From assembly GCF_036320485.1 (NCBI RefSeq), contig NZ_CP132911.1:3348001-3412000 (forward strand): a stretch of DNA of 64,000 bases. Reading direction: 5' to 3'. Each line of letters starts with the position of its first letter. Positions within the stretch are counted from its first letter, which is position 1. Both the position numbers and the translations under genes were made by a program. The notes under the pieces are model-generated. The model saw only the letters and a list, made by a program, of their open reading frames with translations, was not told the origin of the DNA and ran no database searches. Source of the stretch: Dyella sp. A6 (GTDB lineage: Bacteria; Pseudomonadota; Gammaproteobacteria; Xanthomonadales; Rhodanobacteraceae). Of the stretch, positions 1 to 8,582 are shown piece by piece.

Positions 1-1
1 G

Positions 2-172
2 GACGAGCGCCAGGTCGTGATCAGCCTGAGTCCGGCCGGACGTGCACTCAAGAAACGCGCCAGCGCCGTACCCGGCGAAGTGTTGTGTGCATCCGGCTGT
101 GAACCTGACGCCCTGCGCAAGCTCAAACGCGAACTCGACAAGCTGCGCGGCCAGATCGCCGCCACCCCTTGA
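2..172 (+). CDS. ohrR: OhrR-type MarR family peroxide-sensing repressor, C-terminal part
   Basis: Only the last 56 codons are inside the window; the gene begins upstream of base 1. The fragment starts with the DERQV beta-wing sequence of MarR proteins, continues with the wing strand VISLSPAGRAL, and ends in a basic helix. It contains two cysteines (VLCASGC) where Xanthomonas-type OhrR carries its second, resolving cysteine. OhrR represses ohr until an organic hydroperoxide oxidises its N-terminal reactive cysteine, which lies outside the window. The next gene, 145 bases downstream on the same strand, is ohr, and this fits the family's usual pairing. The family is well supported; the full length and reactive cysteine cannot be checked here. 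Confidence 0.85.
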   Translation, partial: DERQVVISLSPAGRALKKRASAVPGEVLCASGCEPDALRKLKRELDKLRGQIAATP

Positions 173-203
173 TGGAACCGGACTTCCGCATTCTCTTCCG
201 GTC

Positions 204-240
204 ATATAAATAGTGCACGATTTATTATTGCGCAACATCT
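204..240 (+). promoter_or_regulatory. AT-rich candidate ohr promoter / OhrR operator
   Basis: An AT-rich island sits in the ohrR-ohr gap, in strong contrast to the GC-rich flanks. It holds GTGCAC and TTGCGCAA (228-235) dyads separated by TTTATTA. OhrR operators in related bacteria are AT-rich dyads upstream of ohr. The position fits, but no exact consensus match is claimed. Confidence 0.35.
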
Positions 241-316
241 AACGGAGACGAGCCATGCGCCTCCGCAAGCACCTGATCCACTGCCTGACGCCTTTCACCC
301 CAACGAGGTCACCACC

Positions 317-742
317 ATGTCCATCGAAAAAGTCCTGTATCGCGCCCACGCCAAGGCCACCGGCGGTCGCGACGGCCACGCCACCTCTTCCGACGGCGTG
401 CTCGACGTCCAGCTGACCGTGCCGAAGGAGCTCGGCGGCAACGGTGCCACCGGCACCAATCCCGAGCAGTTGTTCGCCGCCGGCTATTCGGCCTGCTTCA
501 TTGGCGCGCTGAAATTCGTCGCCGGCCAGGAAAAGCGTGTGCTGCCGGCCGACACCACCATCGAGGGCACCGTGGGCATCGGCCAGATTCCCACCGGCTT
601 CGGTATCGAGGTCGAGCTGAAGATCCATGTGCCCGGCCTGCCGCGTGAGGAGGTGGAAGCGCTGGTGCAGAAGGCGCATGTCGTGTGCCCGTACTCCAAC
701 GCCACCCGCGGCAACATCGACGTGACGCTGACCGTGGTCTGA
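317..742 (+). CDS. ohr: Organic hydroperoxide resistance protein Ohr
   Basis: This 141-residue thiol peroxidase reduces fatty-acid and other organic hydroperoxides in the cytoplasm, typically with lipoylated proteins as electron donors. All the family's catalytic residues are present: Arg18 in GGRDG, Glu50 in [10 protein letters not shown], peroxidatic Cys60 in YSACF, and resolving Cys124 in VVCPYS. The length is normal for the OsmC/Ohr family. GAGGT eight bases before the ATG supports the start. It lies directly after ohrR and is followed by a strong terminator. Lipoylated PDH subunits encoded a few kb away (lpd, aceF) could serve as its reductant, which is inference. Confidence 0.97.
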   Translation: MSIEKVLYRAHAKATGGRDGHATSSDGVLDVQLTVPKELGGNGATGTNPEQLFAAGYSACFIGALKFVAGQEKRVLPADTTIEGTVGIGQIPTGFGIEVELKIHVPGLPREEVEALVQKAHVVCPYSNATRGNIDVTLTVV

Positions 743-765
743 GTCCGCGTTACTGGATGACAAGG

Positions 766-792
766 AAAGCCCGGGCAAGCCCCGGGCTTTGT
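766..792. terminator. Bidirectional terminator between ohr and the DUF6249 gene
   Basis: A perfect 10-bp inverted repeat, AAAGCCCGGG (766-775) and CCCGGGCTTT (781-790), encloses a 5-base loop. The A/T ends make it usable from both sides by the convergent genes. Confidence 0.85.
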
Positions 793-805
793 GCGCCTTC
801 GCGAA

Positions 806-1132
806 TCAGCGCAAGCGGCGCGAGATCGCGAAGAACGCCAGGTTGCCCAGACCCGTGGCGCCGGCCAGTACCGCGACCATGCCCGGGGTGACATCGTGCC
901 AGCCGAACCACTGGATCAGCCCGAAGCCCAGCGCCACCGACAGCAGCACGATGCCCCAGCGCAGCGAAGACAGCCGGCGGCGCAGCTCCTCGTCGCGCAG
1001 CATCGCGTCAATCAGTTCGGTCGAGCCACCGGACTCGACCATGCGGCGGCGGACGATCGCCTCCACGCAGACCTTGATCGCGTAGGCGATGGCGACAAAC
1101 AACGAAATCGGGACCAGAATGCCGAGATCCAT
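806..1132 (-). CDS. DUF6249 family small membrane protein
   Basis: The protein has 108 residues, with an N-terminal membrane helix ([15 protein letters not shown]), a charged cytoplasmic segment ([32 protein letters not shown]) and two C-terminal hydrophobic helices. This is the layout of DUF6249 proteins, whose function is unknown. The start is the internal ATG at 1132, because AGGAGA lies five bases before it; the upstream in-frame ATG at 1177 has no ribosome site. It is transcribed divergently from the ECF sigma gene, so the roughly 120-bp gap holds both promoters. Family members are often found next to sigma/anti-sigma pairs, so a role in that circuit is possible but unproven. Confidence 0.75.
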   Translation of the reverse strand: MDLGILVPISLFVAIAYAIKVCVEAIVRRRMVESGGSTELIDAMLRDEELRRRLSSLRWGIVLLSVALGFGLIQWFGWHDVTPGMVAVLAGATGLGNLAFFAISRRLR

Positions 1133-1198
1133 GAACTTCTCCTGATGGCAGGTGGAAATGGGTAGGTTCGGGAACATGGATACAGCCCGCCGCCGGAC

Positions 1199-1222
1199 GG
1201 TTGCAGCACGCGAGTTGCAACC
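1199..1222. promoter_or_regulatory. Inverted repeat in the sigma/DUF6249 divergent promoter
   Basis: GGTTGCA (1199-1205) and TGCAACC (1216-1222) form a dyad with a 10-base spacer, 30 bases before the sigma start codon. The spacing suits binding by a dimeric regulator. I do not recognise the motif. Confidence 0.3.
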
Positions 1223-1251
1223 GCAGCCCTGTTGCCTGCATCAGATGTCGC

Positions 1252-1827
1252 ATGGATGACATCCACCACCCCGACCGCGCGCTGGTCGACGCCGTGCTGG
1301 CCAACCGGCCGGGGGCGTTCGAGCGCCTGGTCCACACGCACCAGCGCCTGTGCTGGCATCTCATCCTGCGCATGGTGCGCGACCCGGAAGATGCCCGCGA
1401 ACTTTGCCAGGACACGTTCCTGCGCGTGCACCAGTGCCTGCACCAGTACCGCGGCGAGTGTGCGCTTAAGTCGTGGATCGGCCGCGTGGCCTACCACCTG
1501 GCCCTGCGCCACCTGCAACGCAAGCGCCTGCCGCTGGCCGGGACACACGACGACGACGGCGTGGCCCTGGTGGAAAACATCGGCGACGGCTTCGACCTGG
1601 AAGCCGCCTGCGCGGACGCGGAGATGTTGCATCACCTGCATGAGGCGATCGAGACGCTGCCGCCCTTGCAGCGCACCCTGCTGACGCTGTATCACCTTGA
1701 GGAGCTGTCGATTCCGGACATCGCCGAAATCACCGGCCTGCCCGTCGGCACCATCAAGAGTCATTTGTTCCGGTCGCGCCTGCGCGTGCGCGACGCACTT
1801 GCAACCCGGACAGGAGTTGCCGCATGA
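1252..1827 (+). CDS. ECF (sigma-70 family) RNA polymerase sigma factor
   Basis: The protein has 191 residues. Region 2 is near the N-terminus (FERLVHTHQRLCWHLILRMV, then PEDARELCQDTFLRVH). A low-conservation linker follows, then region 4 (LPPLQRTLLTLYHLEELSIPDIAEITGLPVGTIKSHLFRSRLRVR) with a clear helix-turn-helix. It would direct RNA polymerase to a small regulon, held in check by a cognate anti-sigma factor. The ATG at 1252 is chosen because the protein then begins just before the usual region 1.2/2 boundary. Its stop overlaps the next gene as ATGA, implying translational coupling to the membrane protein downstream. The signal sensed is unknown. Confidence 0.93.
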   Translation: MDDIHHPDRALVDAVLANRPGAFERLVHTHQRLCWHLILRMVRDPEDARELCQDTFLRVHQCLHQYRGECALKSWIGRVAYHLALRHLQRKRLPLAGTHDDDGVALVENIGDGFDLEAACADAEMLHHLHEAIETLPPLQRTLLTLYHLEELSIPDIAEITGLPVGTIKSHLFRSRLRVRDALATRTGVAA

Positions 1828-2288
1828 ACCACGACGACAAAGCTTCGCTCGACCCGGCGCAGGAGCGCGAATGGCAGGCACAGGAACGCGCCCTGCGTGC
1901 CGAGCGGCTGGGCCTGGACCCGCGCGGCGACGATGTCCGCGTGCGCCGCTACCGCGTGCTGTCGAAAGCCCTGCGCCAACCGCCGGCGGAAGCCCTGCCC
2001 GCGGACTTCGCTGCGCAGGTGGCTGCGCTGGCAGCACCCGCCACGCAGCCCCGGAAAACCCGCCATGGCGCACTCGAAACCGCCCTGCTCACCAGCCTGC
2101 CGGGTATCGCCGTCGTCGCCGGTGCGGTGGCGCTGGGATATGACGCGCAGGCATGGCTGCCCGCCGTCCGTGTGGCCGTGCCGGCGGTCGACCCGCAGTC
2201 GCTGCGCTGGCTGCTGGCGCTTGGTGGCTGCCTGGGACTTTCCTGGCTGCTGGAGCGCTGGCAACGGCATCGGCAGACGAACAGCTGA
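1824..2288 (+). CDS. Membrane protein, candidate anti-sigma factor
   Basis: The 154-residue protein has a charged N-terminal half of about 75 residues (many Arg, Glu, Asp and Gln) followed by two hydrophobic helices (about 89-109 and 127-145) and a short basic tail. It starts inside the stop codon of the ECF sigma gene (ATGA overlap), the usual arrangement for an anti-sigma factor. No zinc HxxxCxxC motif is present, so it is not a classic ZAS-domain anti-sigma. The assignment rests on position and topology, not on sequence family. A strong terminator follows, closing a two-gene operon. Confidence 0.6.
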   Translation: MNHDDKASLDPAQEREWQAQERALRAERLGLDPRGDDVRVRRYRVLSKALRQPPAEALPADFAAQVAALAAPATQPRKTRHGALETALLTSLPGIAVVAGAVALGYDAQAWLPAVRVAVPAVDPQSLRWLLALGGCLGLSWLLERWQRHRQTNS

Positions 2289-2308
2289 GTGCCGGCTCCG
2301 TCAGCCAC

Positions 2309-2338
2309 GAAAAAGCCCGGGCGAACCCGGGCTTTTTC
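2309..2338. terminator. Bidirectional terminator between the anti-sigma candidate and lpd
   Basis: A perfect 13-bp stem, GAAAAAGCCCGGG / CCCGGGCTTTTTC, encloses the tetraloop CGAA. Five T residues close the stem in either direction, serving the convergent lpd gene too. Confidence 0.92.
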
Positions 2339-2356
2339 AATGCCGGCATGCCTGGC

Positions 2357-4117
2357 TTACTTCTTCTTTTTCGGTATGTAGAGGTCGGTGATCGTGCCTT
2401 CGTAGACCTCGGCCGCCATGCCCACCGACTCGCCCAGGGTCGGGTGCGGATGAATGGTGAGGGAGATGTCGGCCGCTTCGCTGCCCATCTCGATCGCCAG
2501 CGCCAGCTCGGAGATCAGCTCACCCGCGTTCACGCCGACCACCGCACCACCGACGATGCGATGGGTTTCCTCGTCGAAGATCAGCTTGGTGAAACCTTCG
2601 GTGCGGGCGATGCCGATGGCGCGACCGGAAGCCGCCCACGGGAACTTGCCCACGCCGACCTTGAGGCCCTTTTCCTTTGCCTCGCGCTCGGTCACGCCGA
2701 CCCATGCCACTTCCGGGCTGGTATAGGCCACCGACGGGATCACCCGTGCGTCGAAATGGCTCTTCTCGCCAGCCACCACTTCGGCAGCCACATGTGCCTC
2801 GTGCACCGCCTTGTGGGCCAGCATCGGCTGGCCGATGATGTCGCCGATCGCGAAGATGTGCGGCACGTTGGTACGCAGCTGCGTGTCGACGTTGATGAAG
2901 CCGCGCTCGGTCACCGCCACGCCCGCCTTGTCGGCGCCGATCTTGTTGCCATTCGGCGAGCGGCCCACCGCCACCAGTACGCGATCGAACACCGCGGTCT
3001 CGGGGATGCTCTCGCCCTCGTACTTCACCTCGATGCCTTTCTTGGTGGCCTTGGCCTCGGTCACCTTGGTCTTGAGGTGGATGCCCTTGAGCTTGCCGCC
3101 AAGACGCTTGGCCAGCGGTTTGACCAGGTCGGCATCGGCGCCGGGGATGATCTGGTCCATGAACTCGACCACGGTCACTTCACTGCCCAGTCCCGAATAC
3201 ACGGTGGCCATTTCCAGGCCGATGATGCCGCCGCCCACGACCAGCAGTTTCTTCGGCACGTCCTTCAGTTCCAGCGCGCCGGTGGAATCCATGATGCGCT
3301 CGTCGTCCCACGGGAACGCCGGCAAGCGCACCGCCTGCGAACCGGCGGCGATGATCGCCTGCTCGAAGCGGATCAGCTTGGTACCCTCGGCCGTCACCAC
3401 TTCCATTTCGTGCGGCGAGACGAAACTGCCGGTGCCCTGCACGGTGCGCACCTTGCGCTGCTTGGCCATGCCGGCCAGACCGCCGGTGAGCTGGCCGACC
3501 ACCTTGGTCTTGAAGTCGCGCAGCTTGTCGATCTCGATCTTCGGCGCGCCGAAGCTGACGCCATGCGAGGCCATCGCCTCGGCCTCGTCGATCACCGCCG
3601 CGGCATGCAGCAGCGCCTTCGAAGGGATGCAGCCCACGTTGAGGCAGACGCCGCCCAGCGTCGAATAGCGTTCGACCAGCACGGTGTCCACGCCCAGGTC
3701 GGCAGCGCGGAAAGCGGCCGAATAGCCACCGGGACCGGAGCCCAGCACAACCAGCTTGCACTCGATATCGGCGGTCCGGCCGGACGCGCCGGCAGCCTGC
3801 GGGGCCTTGACCGCAGCCGGCGCAGGCGCGGCTGCCGGAGCGGCGGCGGGAGCAGCGGGTGCCGGCGCGGTTTCGCCGGCCGCCTCGAGCACCGCGATCA
3901 CGGCGCCTTCGGACACTTCATCGCCCAGCTTGACCTTGAGCGCCTTGATCGTGCCGGCCGCCGTCGACGGAATCTCCATCGTGGCCTTGTCCGATTCCAG
4001 GGTAATCAGGCTCTGGTCCTTGGCGACGCTGTCGCCGACGCTGACCAGGACTTCGATGATCGGCACGTTCTCGTGACCGCCGATGTCGGGAACCTTGATT
4101 TCGATGGTGTTGGCCAT
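2357..4117 (-). CDS. lpdA: Dihydrolipoyl dehydrogenase (PDH E3) with N-terminal lipoyl domain
   Basis: The 586-residue E3 reoxidises dihydrolipoamide with FAD and NAD+ in the pyruvate dehydrogenase complex. Residues 1-80 form a lipoyl domain with Lys44 in ESDKATM. An Ala/Pro linker runs to about 115. The FAD motif GSGPGG is near 127-131, the redox disulfide is Cys158/Cys163 in GGVCLNVGC, and the active-site pair is His558 and Glu563 in HPHPTLGE. The extra lipoyl domain makes it about 110 residues longer than E. coli Lpd, as known in Neisseria and Ralstonia. AAGGAA precedes the ATG. It is the last gene of the aceF-mscS-lpd operon, 20 bases after the channel gene. Confidence 0.97.
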   Translation of the reverse strand: MANTIEIKVPDIGGHENVPIIEVLVSVGDSVAKDQSLITLESDKATMEIPSTAAGTIKALKVKLGDEVSEGAVIAVLEAAGETAPAPAAPAAAPAAAPAPAAVKAPQAAGASGRTADIECKLVVLGSGPGGYSAAFRAADLGVDTVLVERYSTLGGVCLNVGCIPSKALLHAAAVIDEAEAMASHGVSFGAPKIEIDKLRDFKTKVVGQLTGGLAGMAKQRKVRTVQGTGSFVSPHEMEVVTAEGTKLIRFEQAIIAAGSQAVRLPAFPWDDERIMDSTGALELKDVPKKLLVVGGGIIGLEMATVYSGLGSEVTVVEFMDQIIPGADADLVKPLAKRLGGKLKGIHLKTKVTEAKATKKGIEVKYEGESIPETAVFDRVLVAVGRSPNGNKIGADKAGVAVTERGFINVDTQLRTNVPHIFAIGDIIGQPMLAHKAVHEAHVAAEVVAGEKSHFDARVIPSVAYTSPEVAWVGVTEREAKEKGLKVGVGKFPWAASGRAIGIARTEGFTKLIFDEETHRIVGGAVVGVNAGELISELALAIEMGSEAADISLTIHPHPTLGESVGMAAEVYEGTITDLYIPKKKK

Positions 4118-4137
4118 GGTTAGTTTCCTTGGGTTTC

Positions 4138-5229
4138 TCAGGACGCCGCAGGGGGGGCGCCCGAATCTCTGGCAGATGAGTCACCGGCCTGGTCGGCCCG
4201 TGTCTCGGCAATGTCGCGGACGACGTCACGCACGGCATCGTTCTCGCCTGCGCCGCCGCCAACCGGCCCCGGCCTGGGGCCGGTCACCGGGGTGGCCCAG
4301 CTGCGCACGTGCAGGTCGCGCTGGGGGAATGGAACCTCGATCTCGTATTTTTCCAGTGCCGTGTGCAGTGCCCAGTTGTAGGCAGCCGTCACGGAACCGG
4401 GATGACGCGTGGCGTCGGCATCCAGCCAGACCACCAGCTGGAAATCCAGCGAGGAGTCGCCGAACCCGACTAGCCACACCTGCGGCGCGCGCGGGCCTTC
4501 CATCGACAGCGTGAACGGCACCTCGGCGGCGGCTTCAAGCGCGGCCTTTTTCACCAGCTCCTTGTCGGTGCCGTAGGCCACGCCGAAAGGCACCTTGATG
4601 CGACGCGAAACCTCGCGCAGGGTCCAGTTCACCACGCGGCCGTTCACGAACTCCGAGTTCGGCACCAGGATGTCGATGTTGTCGTTGGTGCTGACGCGGG
4701 TGGCGCGGATGTTGATGTCGCGCACATGGCCGTGCAGACCCGACGACAGCTCGACGAAGTCGCCCACCTTGAGGCTGCGCTCGAACAGCAGGATCAGCCC
4801 CGAGACGAAATTGTTGAAGATCGCCTGCAGGCCGAACCCCAGACCCACGCCCAGGGCCCCGGCGAACACCGTCATCTTGGCCATCGGTATGCCGGCGATG
4901 CTGAGCGCCCACAACGCTCCGACCACCATCAGCAGATAGTGCAGCAGACGCTCGACCGTGTAGACCGACGAACGATTGATGTGCTCGTGCCGCTCCACGT
5001 AGCCGTGCAGCAAGCCCTTCACCACCCGTGCCACCACCAGGAACGCCGCGAACAGCAGCAACGCACCCAGCACGGAACCGACGGTGACGTCCACGCCACC
5101 GAAGTGGACGCCCAGGCTCAACCACTTGCCGATCTGCCCGATACCGTGGCGCACCGTGTCGGGCACCATCGCAGCCGGCGCGGCAAACCACACCGTGCTG
5201 CCGATGATGTCGGGCGCGGCACGCGTCAT
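4138..5229 (-). CDS. MscS family mechanosensitive channel inside the PDH operon
   Basis: The 363-residue protein has three or more N-terminal membrane helices ([37 protein letters not shown]) and the glycine-rich pore helix of MscS channels ([24 protein letters not shown]). The conserved cytoplasmic beta domain follows ([24 protein letters not shown]...VPNSEFVNG) with the [11 protein letters not shown] end motif. MscS channels release solutes on osmotic down-shock. The start is the ATG at 5229, preceded by GGAGGGG; it lies 13 bases after the aceF stop and 20 bases before lpd. Co-transcription with PDH subunits is therefore likely, though the functional link is unclear. The Gly/Asn/Ala-rich C-terminal tail looks disordered. 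Confidence 0.9.
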   Translation of the reverse strand: MTRAAPDIIGSTVWFAAPAAMVPDTVRHGIGQIGKWLSLGVHFGGVDVTVGSVLGALLLFAAFLVVARVVKGLLHGYVERHEHINRSSVYTVERLLHYLLMVVGALWALSIAGIPMAKMTVFAGALGVGLGFGLQAIFNNFVSGLILLFERSLKVGDFVELSSGLHGHVRDINIRATRVSTNDNIDILVPNSEFVNGRVVNWTLREVSRRIKVPFGVAYGTDKELVKKAALEAAAEVPFTLSMEGPRAPQVWLVGFGDSSLDFQLVVWLDADATRHPGSVTAAYNWALHTALEKYEIEVPFPQRDLHVRSWATPVTGPRPGPVGGGAGENDAVRDVVRDIAETRADQAGDSSARDSGAPPAAS

Positions 5230-5242
5230 CGCCCCTCCGTGG

Positions 5243-6880
5243 TCAGAGCAGCAGACGGCGGATGTCGCCGAGCTGCCGTGCCACGAACACGGCGAAGCGC
5301 GCGGCCAGCGCACCGTCGATCACGCGATGGTCGTATGACAGCGACAGCGGCAGCATCAGGCGCGGCGCGAACTCCTTGCCGTTCCACACCGGCTTCATGG
5401 CCGCCTTGGAAACACCGAGGATCGCCACTTCCGGCGCATTGACGATCGGCGTGAACGCCGTACCGCCGATGCCGCCCAGCGAGCTGATCGAGAAGCAGCC
5501 GCCGGACATGTCGGCCGGACCGAGCTTCTTGTCGCGCGCCTTCTTCGAGATCTCACCGAGTTCGGCGGCCAGTTCCAGCAGGCCCTTCTTGTCCACGTCG
5601 CGGATCACCGGCACCACCAGGCCATCGGGCGTGTCCACCGCGATGCCGATGTGGAAGTACTTCTTCAGGATCAGCTTCTCGCCGGTATCGTCCAGCGAGG
5701 CGTTGAACTGCGGGTATTCCTTCAGCGCCGCCACCACCGCCTTCATCTGGAACACCAGCGGGGTGACCTTGAGGTCCTTGTTCTCGGCACCGAGCTGCTT
5801 GCGGAAAGCCTCCAGCTCGGTGATGTCCGCATCCTCATGCTGGGTGACGTGCGGGATCATCGCCCAGTTGCGCGCCAGGTTGGCGCCGGAGATCTTCTGG
5901 ATGCGCGAGAGCGGCTTTTCCTCGATCTCGCCGAACTTGCTGAAATCCACCTTCGGCCACGGCAGCAGGTTCAGGCCGCCACCGGCGGCAACGGTACCGC
6001 CCTGCACCGGGCGCGCCCCCGAGGCCAGCGCATGCTTGACGTAGGCACTGACGTCCTCGCGCTGGATTCGGCCGCCACGACCGCTGCCCTTCACCTGATG
6101 GACGTCCACGCCCAGCTCGCGCGCGAAGGCGCGCACCGCGGGGCTGGCGTACGGCGCATCGCCCGGCATGACCAGGCCGGCATCGACCGGCGGACGCGGA
6201 GACGCGGCCGACGAGACGGCGGCCGGTTCGGCCCTGGCAGGCGACGGCGCGAGTGCGGGGGCCGGCGCAGCCTTGGGTGCCTCGGCCGGCGCGGGAGCCG
6301 GAGCCGGGGCAGCCGCGCCTTCGGCTTCGATCAGCGCGATCAGTGCACCCTCGGAAACCTCGTCGCCCACCTTCAGCTTCACGTCCTTGACCGTACCGGC
6401 AAACGGCGCGGGCACTTCCATCGTGGCCTTATCCGATTCCAGCGTGATCAGGCTCTGGTCCTTTTCGACGCGGTCGCCGGCCTTGATCATCACCTCGATC
6501 ACCGGCACGTTCTCGTGACCGCCGATGTCGGGCACATGTACCTCGCGGACAGCCGGGGCCGATGCCGGCGCTGCGGCAGGAGTCGGCGCCGGGCTGGGAG
6601 CGGGTGCGGCAGCCGGGGCCGGCGCGGGTGCCGCAGCGCCCTCGGCCTCGAGCACGAGGATCAGCGCGCCTTCGGAAACTTCGTCACCGACCTTCAGCTT
6701 CACGTCCTTGACCGTGCCGGCGAACGGCGCAGGCACTTCCATCGTGGCCTTGTCCGATTCCAGCGTGATCAGGCTCTGATCCTTCTCGACCCGGTCGCCG
6801 GGTTTGATCATCACCTCGATGACGGGCACGTTCTCGTGACCGCCGATATCGGGTACGCGGACTTCTTTAAGGTCGGCCAT
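5243..6880 (-). CDS. aceF: Dihydrolipoamide acetyltransferase (PDH E2)
   Basis: The 545-residue E2 core transfers acetyl groups from lipoyl arms to CoA. It has two nearly identical lipoyl domains (Lys44 and Lys151, both in ESDKATM) joined by Ala/Pro-rich swinging linkers. A peripheral subunit-binding domain lies at about 243-281 ([24 protein letters not shown]), and the catalytic domain ends with His518 and Asp522 in [15 protein letters not shown] five bases before the ATG supports the start. It heads the operon aceF-mscS-lpd; the E1 gene aceE is near 21-24 kb, not adjacent. Two palindromes lie about 90-120 bases upstream and may be operators. Confidence 0.97.
   Translation of the reverse strand: MADLKEVRVPDIGGHENVPVIEVMIKPGDRVEKDQSLITLESDKATMEVPAPFAGTVKDVKLKVGDEVSEGALILVLEAEGAAAPAPAPAAAPAPSPAPTPAAAPASAPAVREVHVPDIGGHENVPVIEVMIKAGDRVEKDQSLITLESDKATMEVPAPFAGTVKDVKLKVGDEVSEGALIALIEAEGAAAPAPAPAPAEAPKAAPAPALAPSPARAEPAAVSSAASPRPPVDAGLVMPGDAPYASPAVRAFARELGVDVHQVKGSGRGGRIQREDVSAYVKHALASGARPVQGGTVAAGGGLNLLPWPKVDFSKFGEIEEKPLSRIQKISGANLARNWAMIPHVTQHEDADITELEAFRKQLGAENKDLKVTPLVFQMKAVVAALKEYPQFNASLDDTGEKLILKKYFHIGIAVDTPDGLVVPVIRDVDKKGLLELAAELGEISKKARDKKLGPADMSGGCFSISSLGGIGGTAFTPIVNAPEVAILGVSKAAMKPVWNGKEFAPRLMLPLSLSYDHRVIDGALAARFAVFVARQLGDIRRLLL
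6317..6544 (-). repeat. Second lipoyl-domain repeat copy in aceF
   Basis: This block encodes residues 113-188 and is nearly base-for-base identical to the block at 6641-6868 (residues 5-80), with mostly synonymous changes. It is an in-frame tandem domain duplication, normal for E2 genes; the high DNA identity suggests recent duplication or gene conversion. Confidence 0.85.
6641..6868 (-). repeat. First lipoyl-domain repeat copy in aceF
   Basis: This is the partner of the repeat at 6317-6544, encoding the first lipoyl domain. The two copies could recombine and shorten E2 to one lipoyl domain. Confidence 0.85.
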
Positions 6881-6968
6881 GGGTTCTCCTGCGGATCAAT
6901 GGCGGCCGCGGGGGATGGCGGTCGCAAGGCTTCCATGATAGCGAACCGGCCAGCGTTGCGGGTGCTTC

Positions 6969-7002
6969 TGGACGTCCAAATCATCCATCCGCATACGTAT
7001 GC
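6969..7002. promoter_or_regulatory. Two palindromes upstream of aceF (candidate operators)
   Basis: TGGACGTCCA (6969-6978) and GCATACGTATGC (6991-7002) are separated by 12 bases, in the 294-bp gap between aceF and the second mscS gene. The first is followed by AATC, giving a 14-base match with the palindrome at 35971 ahead of an ABC ATPase gene. No regulator is identified. The rest of the gap shows no convincing gene. Confidence 0.35.
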
Positions 7003-7174
7003 ACGCGGAGTGGGGGCGCATCGCATGCGGCAAGCCCAGTCACGACAAGGCCTGACAGAGTCCGCAGGGAGTGCAGAGGCATCCGGCGACAGATTTCTCC
7101 TACATCGTCCGACCGGGCCGGAACGCCCAACGCGCGCGCAGCAGCACGCGCCAGGCGACCTCATGCGTGCCTGT

Positions 7175-8053
7175 TCAGCTGCCCTGCTGTGCGCCGACCG
7201 GCAGCACGCCCTGCACCACGGTCAGTTCACGCTGCGGGAACGGAATGCTGATGCCCTTGTCGTCGAAGCGCTCCTTGATCGCGCGCAGCAGATCGGTCTG
7301 CGTCGCCCAGATATCCGCACTGCGAGTCCACGCGCGGACCACCAGATCGACCGAGCTCTCGCCCAGGCCCTTGGTCCAGACACCGGGCTCCGGGTCCTTC
7401 AGGATGCGCGGGTCGGCCGCGAACAGTTCGCGGATCTCCGCCATCGCCGCACCGATGTCGTCCTTGTAGCCGATGCCTACGGTCAGCTCGAAACGACGCC
7501 GGCCGCGACGGTTGTAGTTGGTGATCGCATCGCCGCCCACCTTGCCGTTCGGCACGATCGCCTCGCGCCCGTCCGGCAACAGCAGCTGGGTGTGCATCAG
7601 GTTGATGTTCTCGACCGTACCGTCCACGCCGGCCACAGTGACGAAGTCGCCGACCCGGAACGGACGAAAGATGATCAGCAACACACCCCAGGCCAGGTTG
7701 CTCAGCGAGCCCTGCAGGGCCAGACCGACAGCCAGGCCGGCGGTACCCAGCGCGGCCACCAGCGGAGCCGACGGCACGCCAAGCACGCCCAGCGCCATCA
7801 CCGCCAGCAGCGCAACCAGTACACCATAGACAAGATTTCGCAGGAATCCGACCAAGGTGGAATCGAACTTGGCGCGCCCCATCGCACGCTCGGCGAAATT
7901 CGCGAGGCGCCGGGCCAGCCAGATGCCGATCACCATCAGGACCAGCGCACCCAGCACATTCATGCCGATGCGCACGGCAATGCCGACGTAATAGGAAACA
8001 GTGCCTGCCGCCGCATTCGGCGGGATGAGGCTGGCGGGTAGAAGAAAATGCAT
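7175..8053 (-). CDS. Small MscS family mechanosensitive channel
   Basis: The 292-residue protein has the compact E. coli MscS layout. Membrane helices lie at about 20-48, 68-92 and 95-125. The pore helix is glycine/alanine-rich (AALGTAGLAVGLALQGSLSNLAWG), and the beta domain begins FRPFRVGDFVTVAGVDGTVENI. The C-terminal alpha/beta domain ends in SIPFPQREL. It is an inner-membrane tension-gated safety valve. It is a paralogue of, but clearly different from, the channel inside the PDH operon. GGAG lies about ten bases before the ATG. It is on the same strand as aceF but 294 bases upstream, so it is probably a separate transcription unit. Confidence 0.93.
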   Translation of the reverse strand: MHFLLPASLIPPNAAAGTVSYYVGIAVRIGMNVLGALVLMVIGIWLARRLANFAERAMGRAKFDSTLVGFLRNLVYGVLVALLAVMALGVLGVPSAPLVAALGTAGLAVGLALQGSLSNLAWGVLLIIFRPFRVGDFVTVAGVDGTVENINLMHTQLLLPDGREAIVPNGKVGGDAITNYNRRGRRRFELTVGIGYKDDIGAAMAEIRELFAADPRILKDPEPGVWTKGLGESSVDLVVRAWTRSADIWATQTDLLRAIKERFDDKGISIPFPQRELTVVQGVLPVGAQQGS

Positions 8054-8582
8054 GAATCACGTGCTCCGTGGAACGAATACCCGTACAGCCTAGCAGCGCA
8101 GGCATGAAGCGCACGCCTTCACCGGCACGCCAAAGAAAAACCGCACCAGCCGGCCAGGCATGATGCGGGACGTCCGTGCGCACAGATGGGGCGCACCCTG
8201 TCTTGGGGAGTTCGCCGACGATCGCTGAAACCGGTACGCGCAGTGGGCCGGCGCGTCCACGGTGGTTTCAGCGGCATCAGCGCATGGCGCGTTGCCTTGC
8301 CGAGTTGTCAGCGTCCTTGTGCGGGACGATCAGCCGAGCGGAGCGCCATCCGGCAGGCGAGCGCTTCGCTTTCGTTGCAACCCCGGCTGAAAGTGATACC
8401 GCCGGATTCGACGTGCACGTCGTCGCTGCTGTTGACGCCACGCATCCATCCTGTCGACAGGTTCGGTCCGATGCGCCCTGGGAACATGGGCCAGCGGTCA
8501 TGCCCTGCCATCAGTCACGCACCTCGCACGGCACGAATGGCAGGGTGGGTCGTGACCGTACCGATCGGCGACGGCAATCGGT
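8054..8582. other. 529-bp gap with no confident gene
   Basis: The stretch between the mscS gene and the LtrA-family gene carries the mscS promoter side and GGACGTCC at 8168-8175. There is one small possible reading frame (8308-8511, listed separately). Nothing else is convincing. Confidence 0.5.
8308..8511 (-). CDS. Possible small protein of unknown function
   Basis: A 67-codon reading frame starts with ATG at 8511, preceded by GAGG about ten bases upstream. The product has no membrane segment, no recognised motif and two tryptophans. Codon third positions are moderately GC-rich. It overlaps another frame on the same strand, so coding is uncertain. It could be noise in a true intergenic region. 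Confidence 0.22.
   Translation of the reverse strand: MAGHDRWPMFPGRIGPNLSTGWMRGVNSSDDVHVESGGITFSRGCNESEALACRMALRSADRPAQGR

Noticed and set aside
2153..4123. Plus-strand frame of about 650 codons opposite lpd
   Set aside because: Antisense shadow; the lpd protein has complete catalytic motifs.
5651..8041. Plus-strand frame of about 800 codons across aceF and mscS
   Set aside because: Antisense shadow, with the repeated segment simply reflecting the duplicated lipoyl domains.
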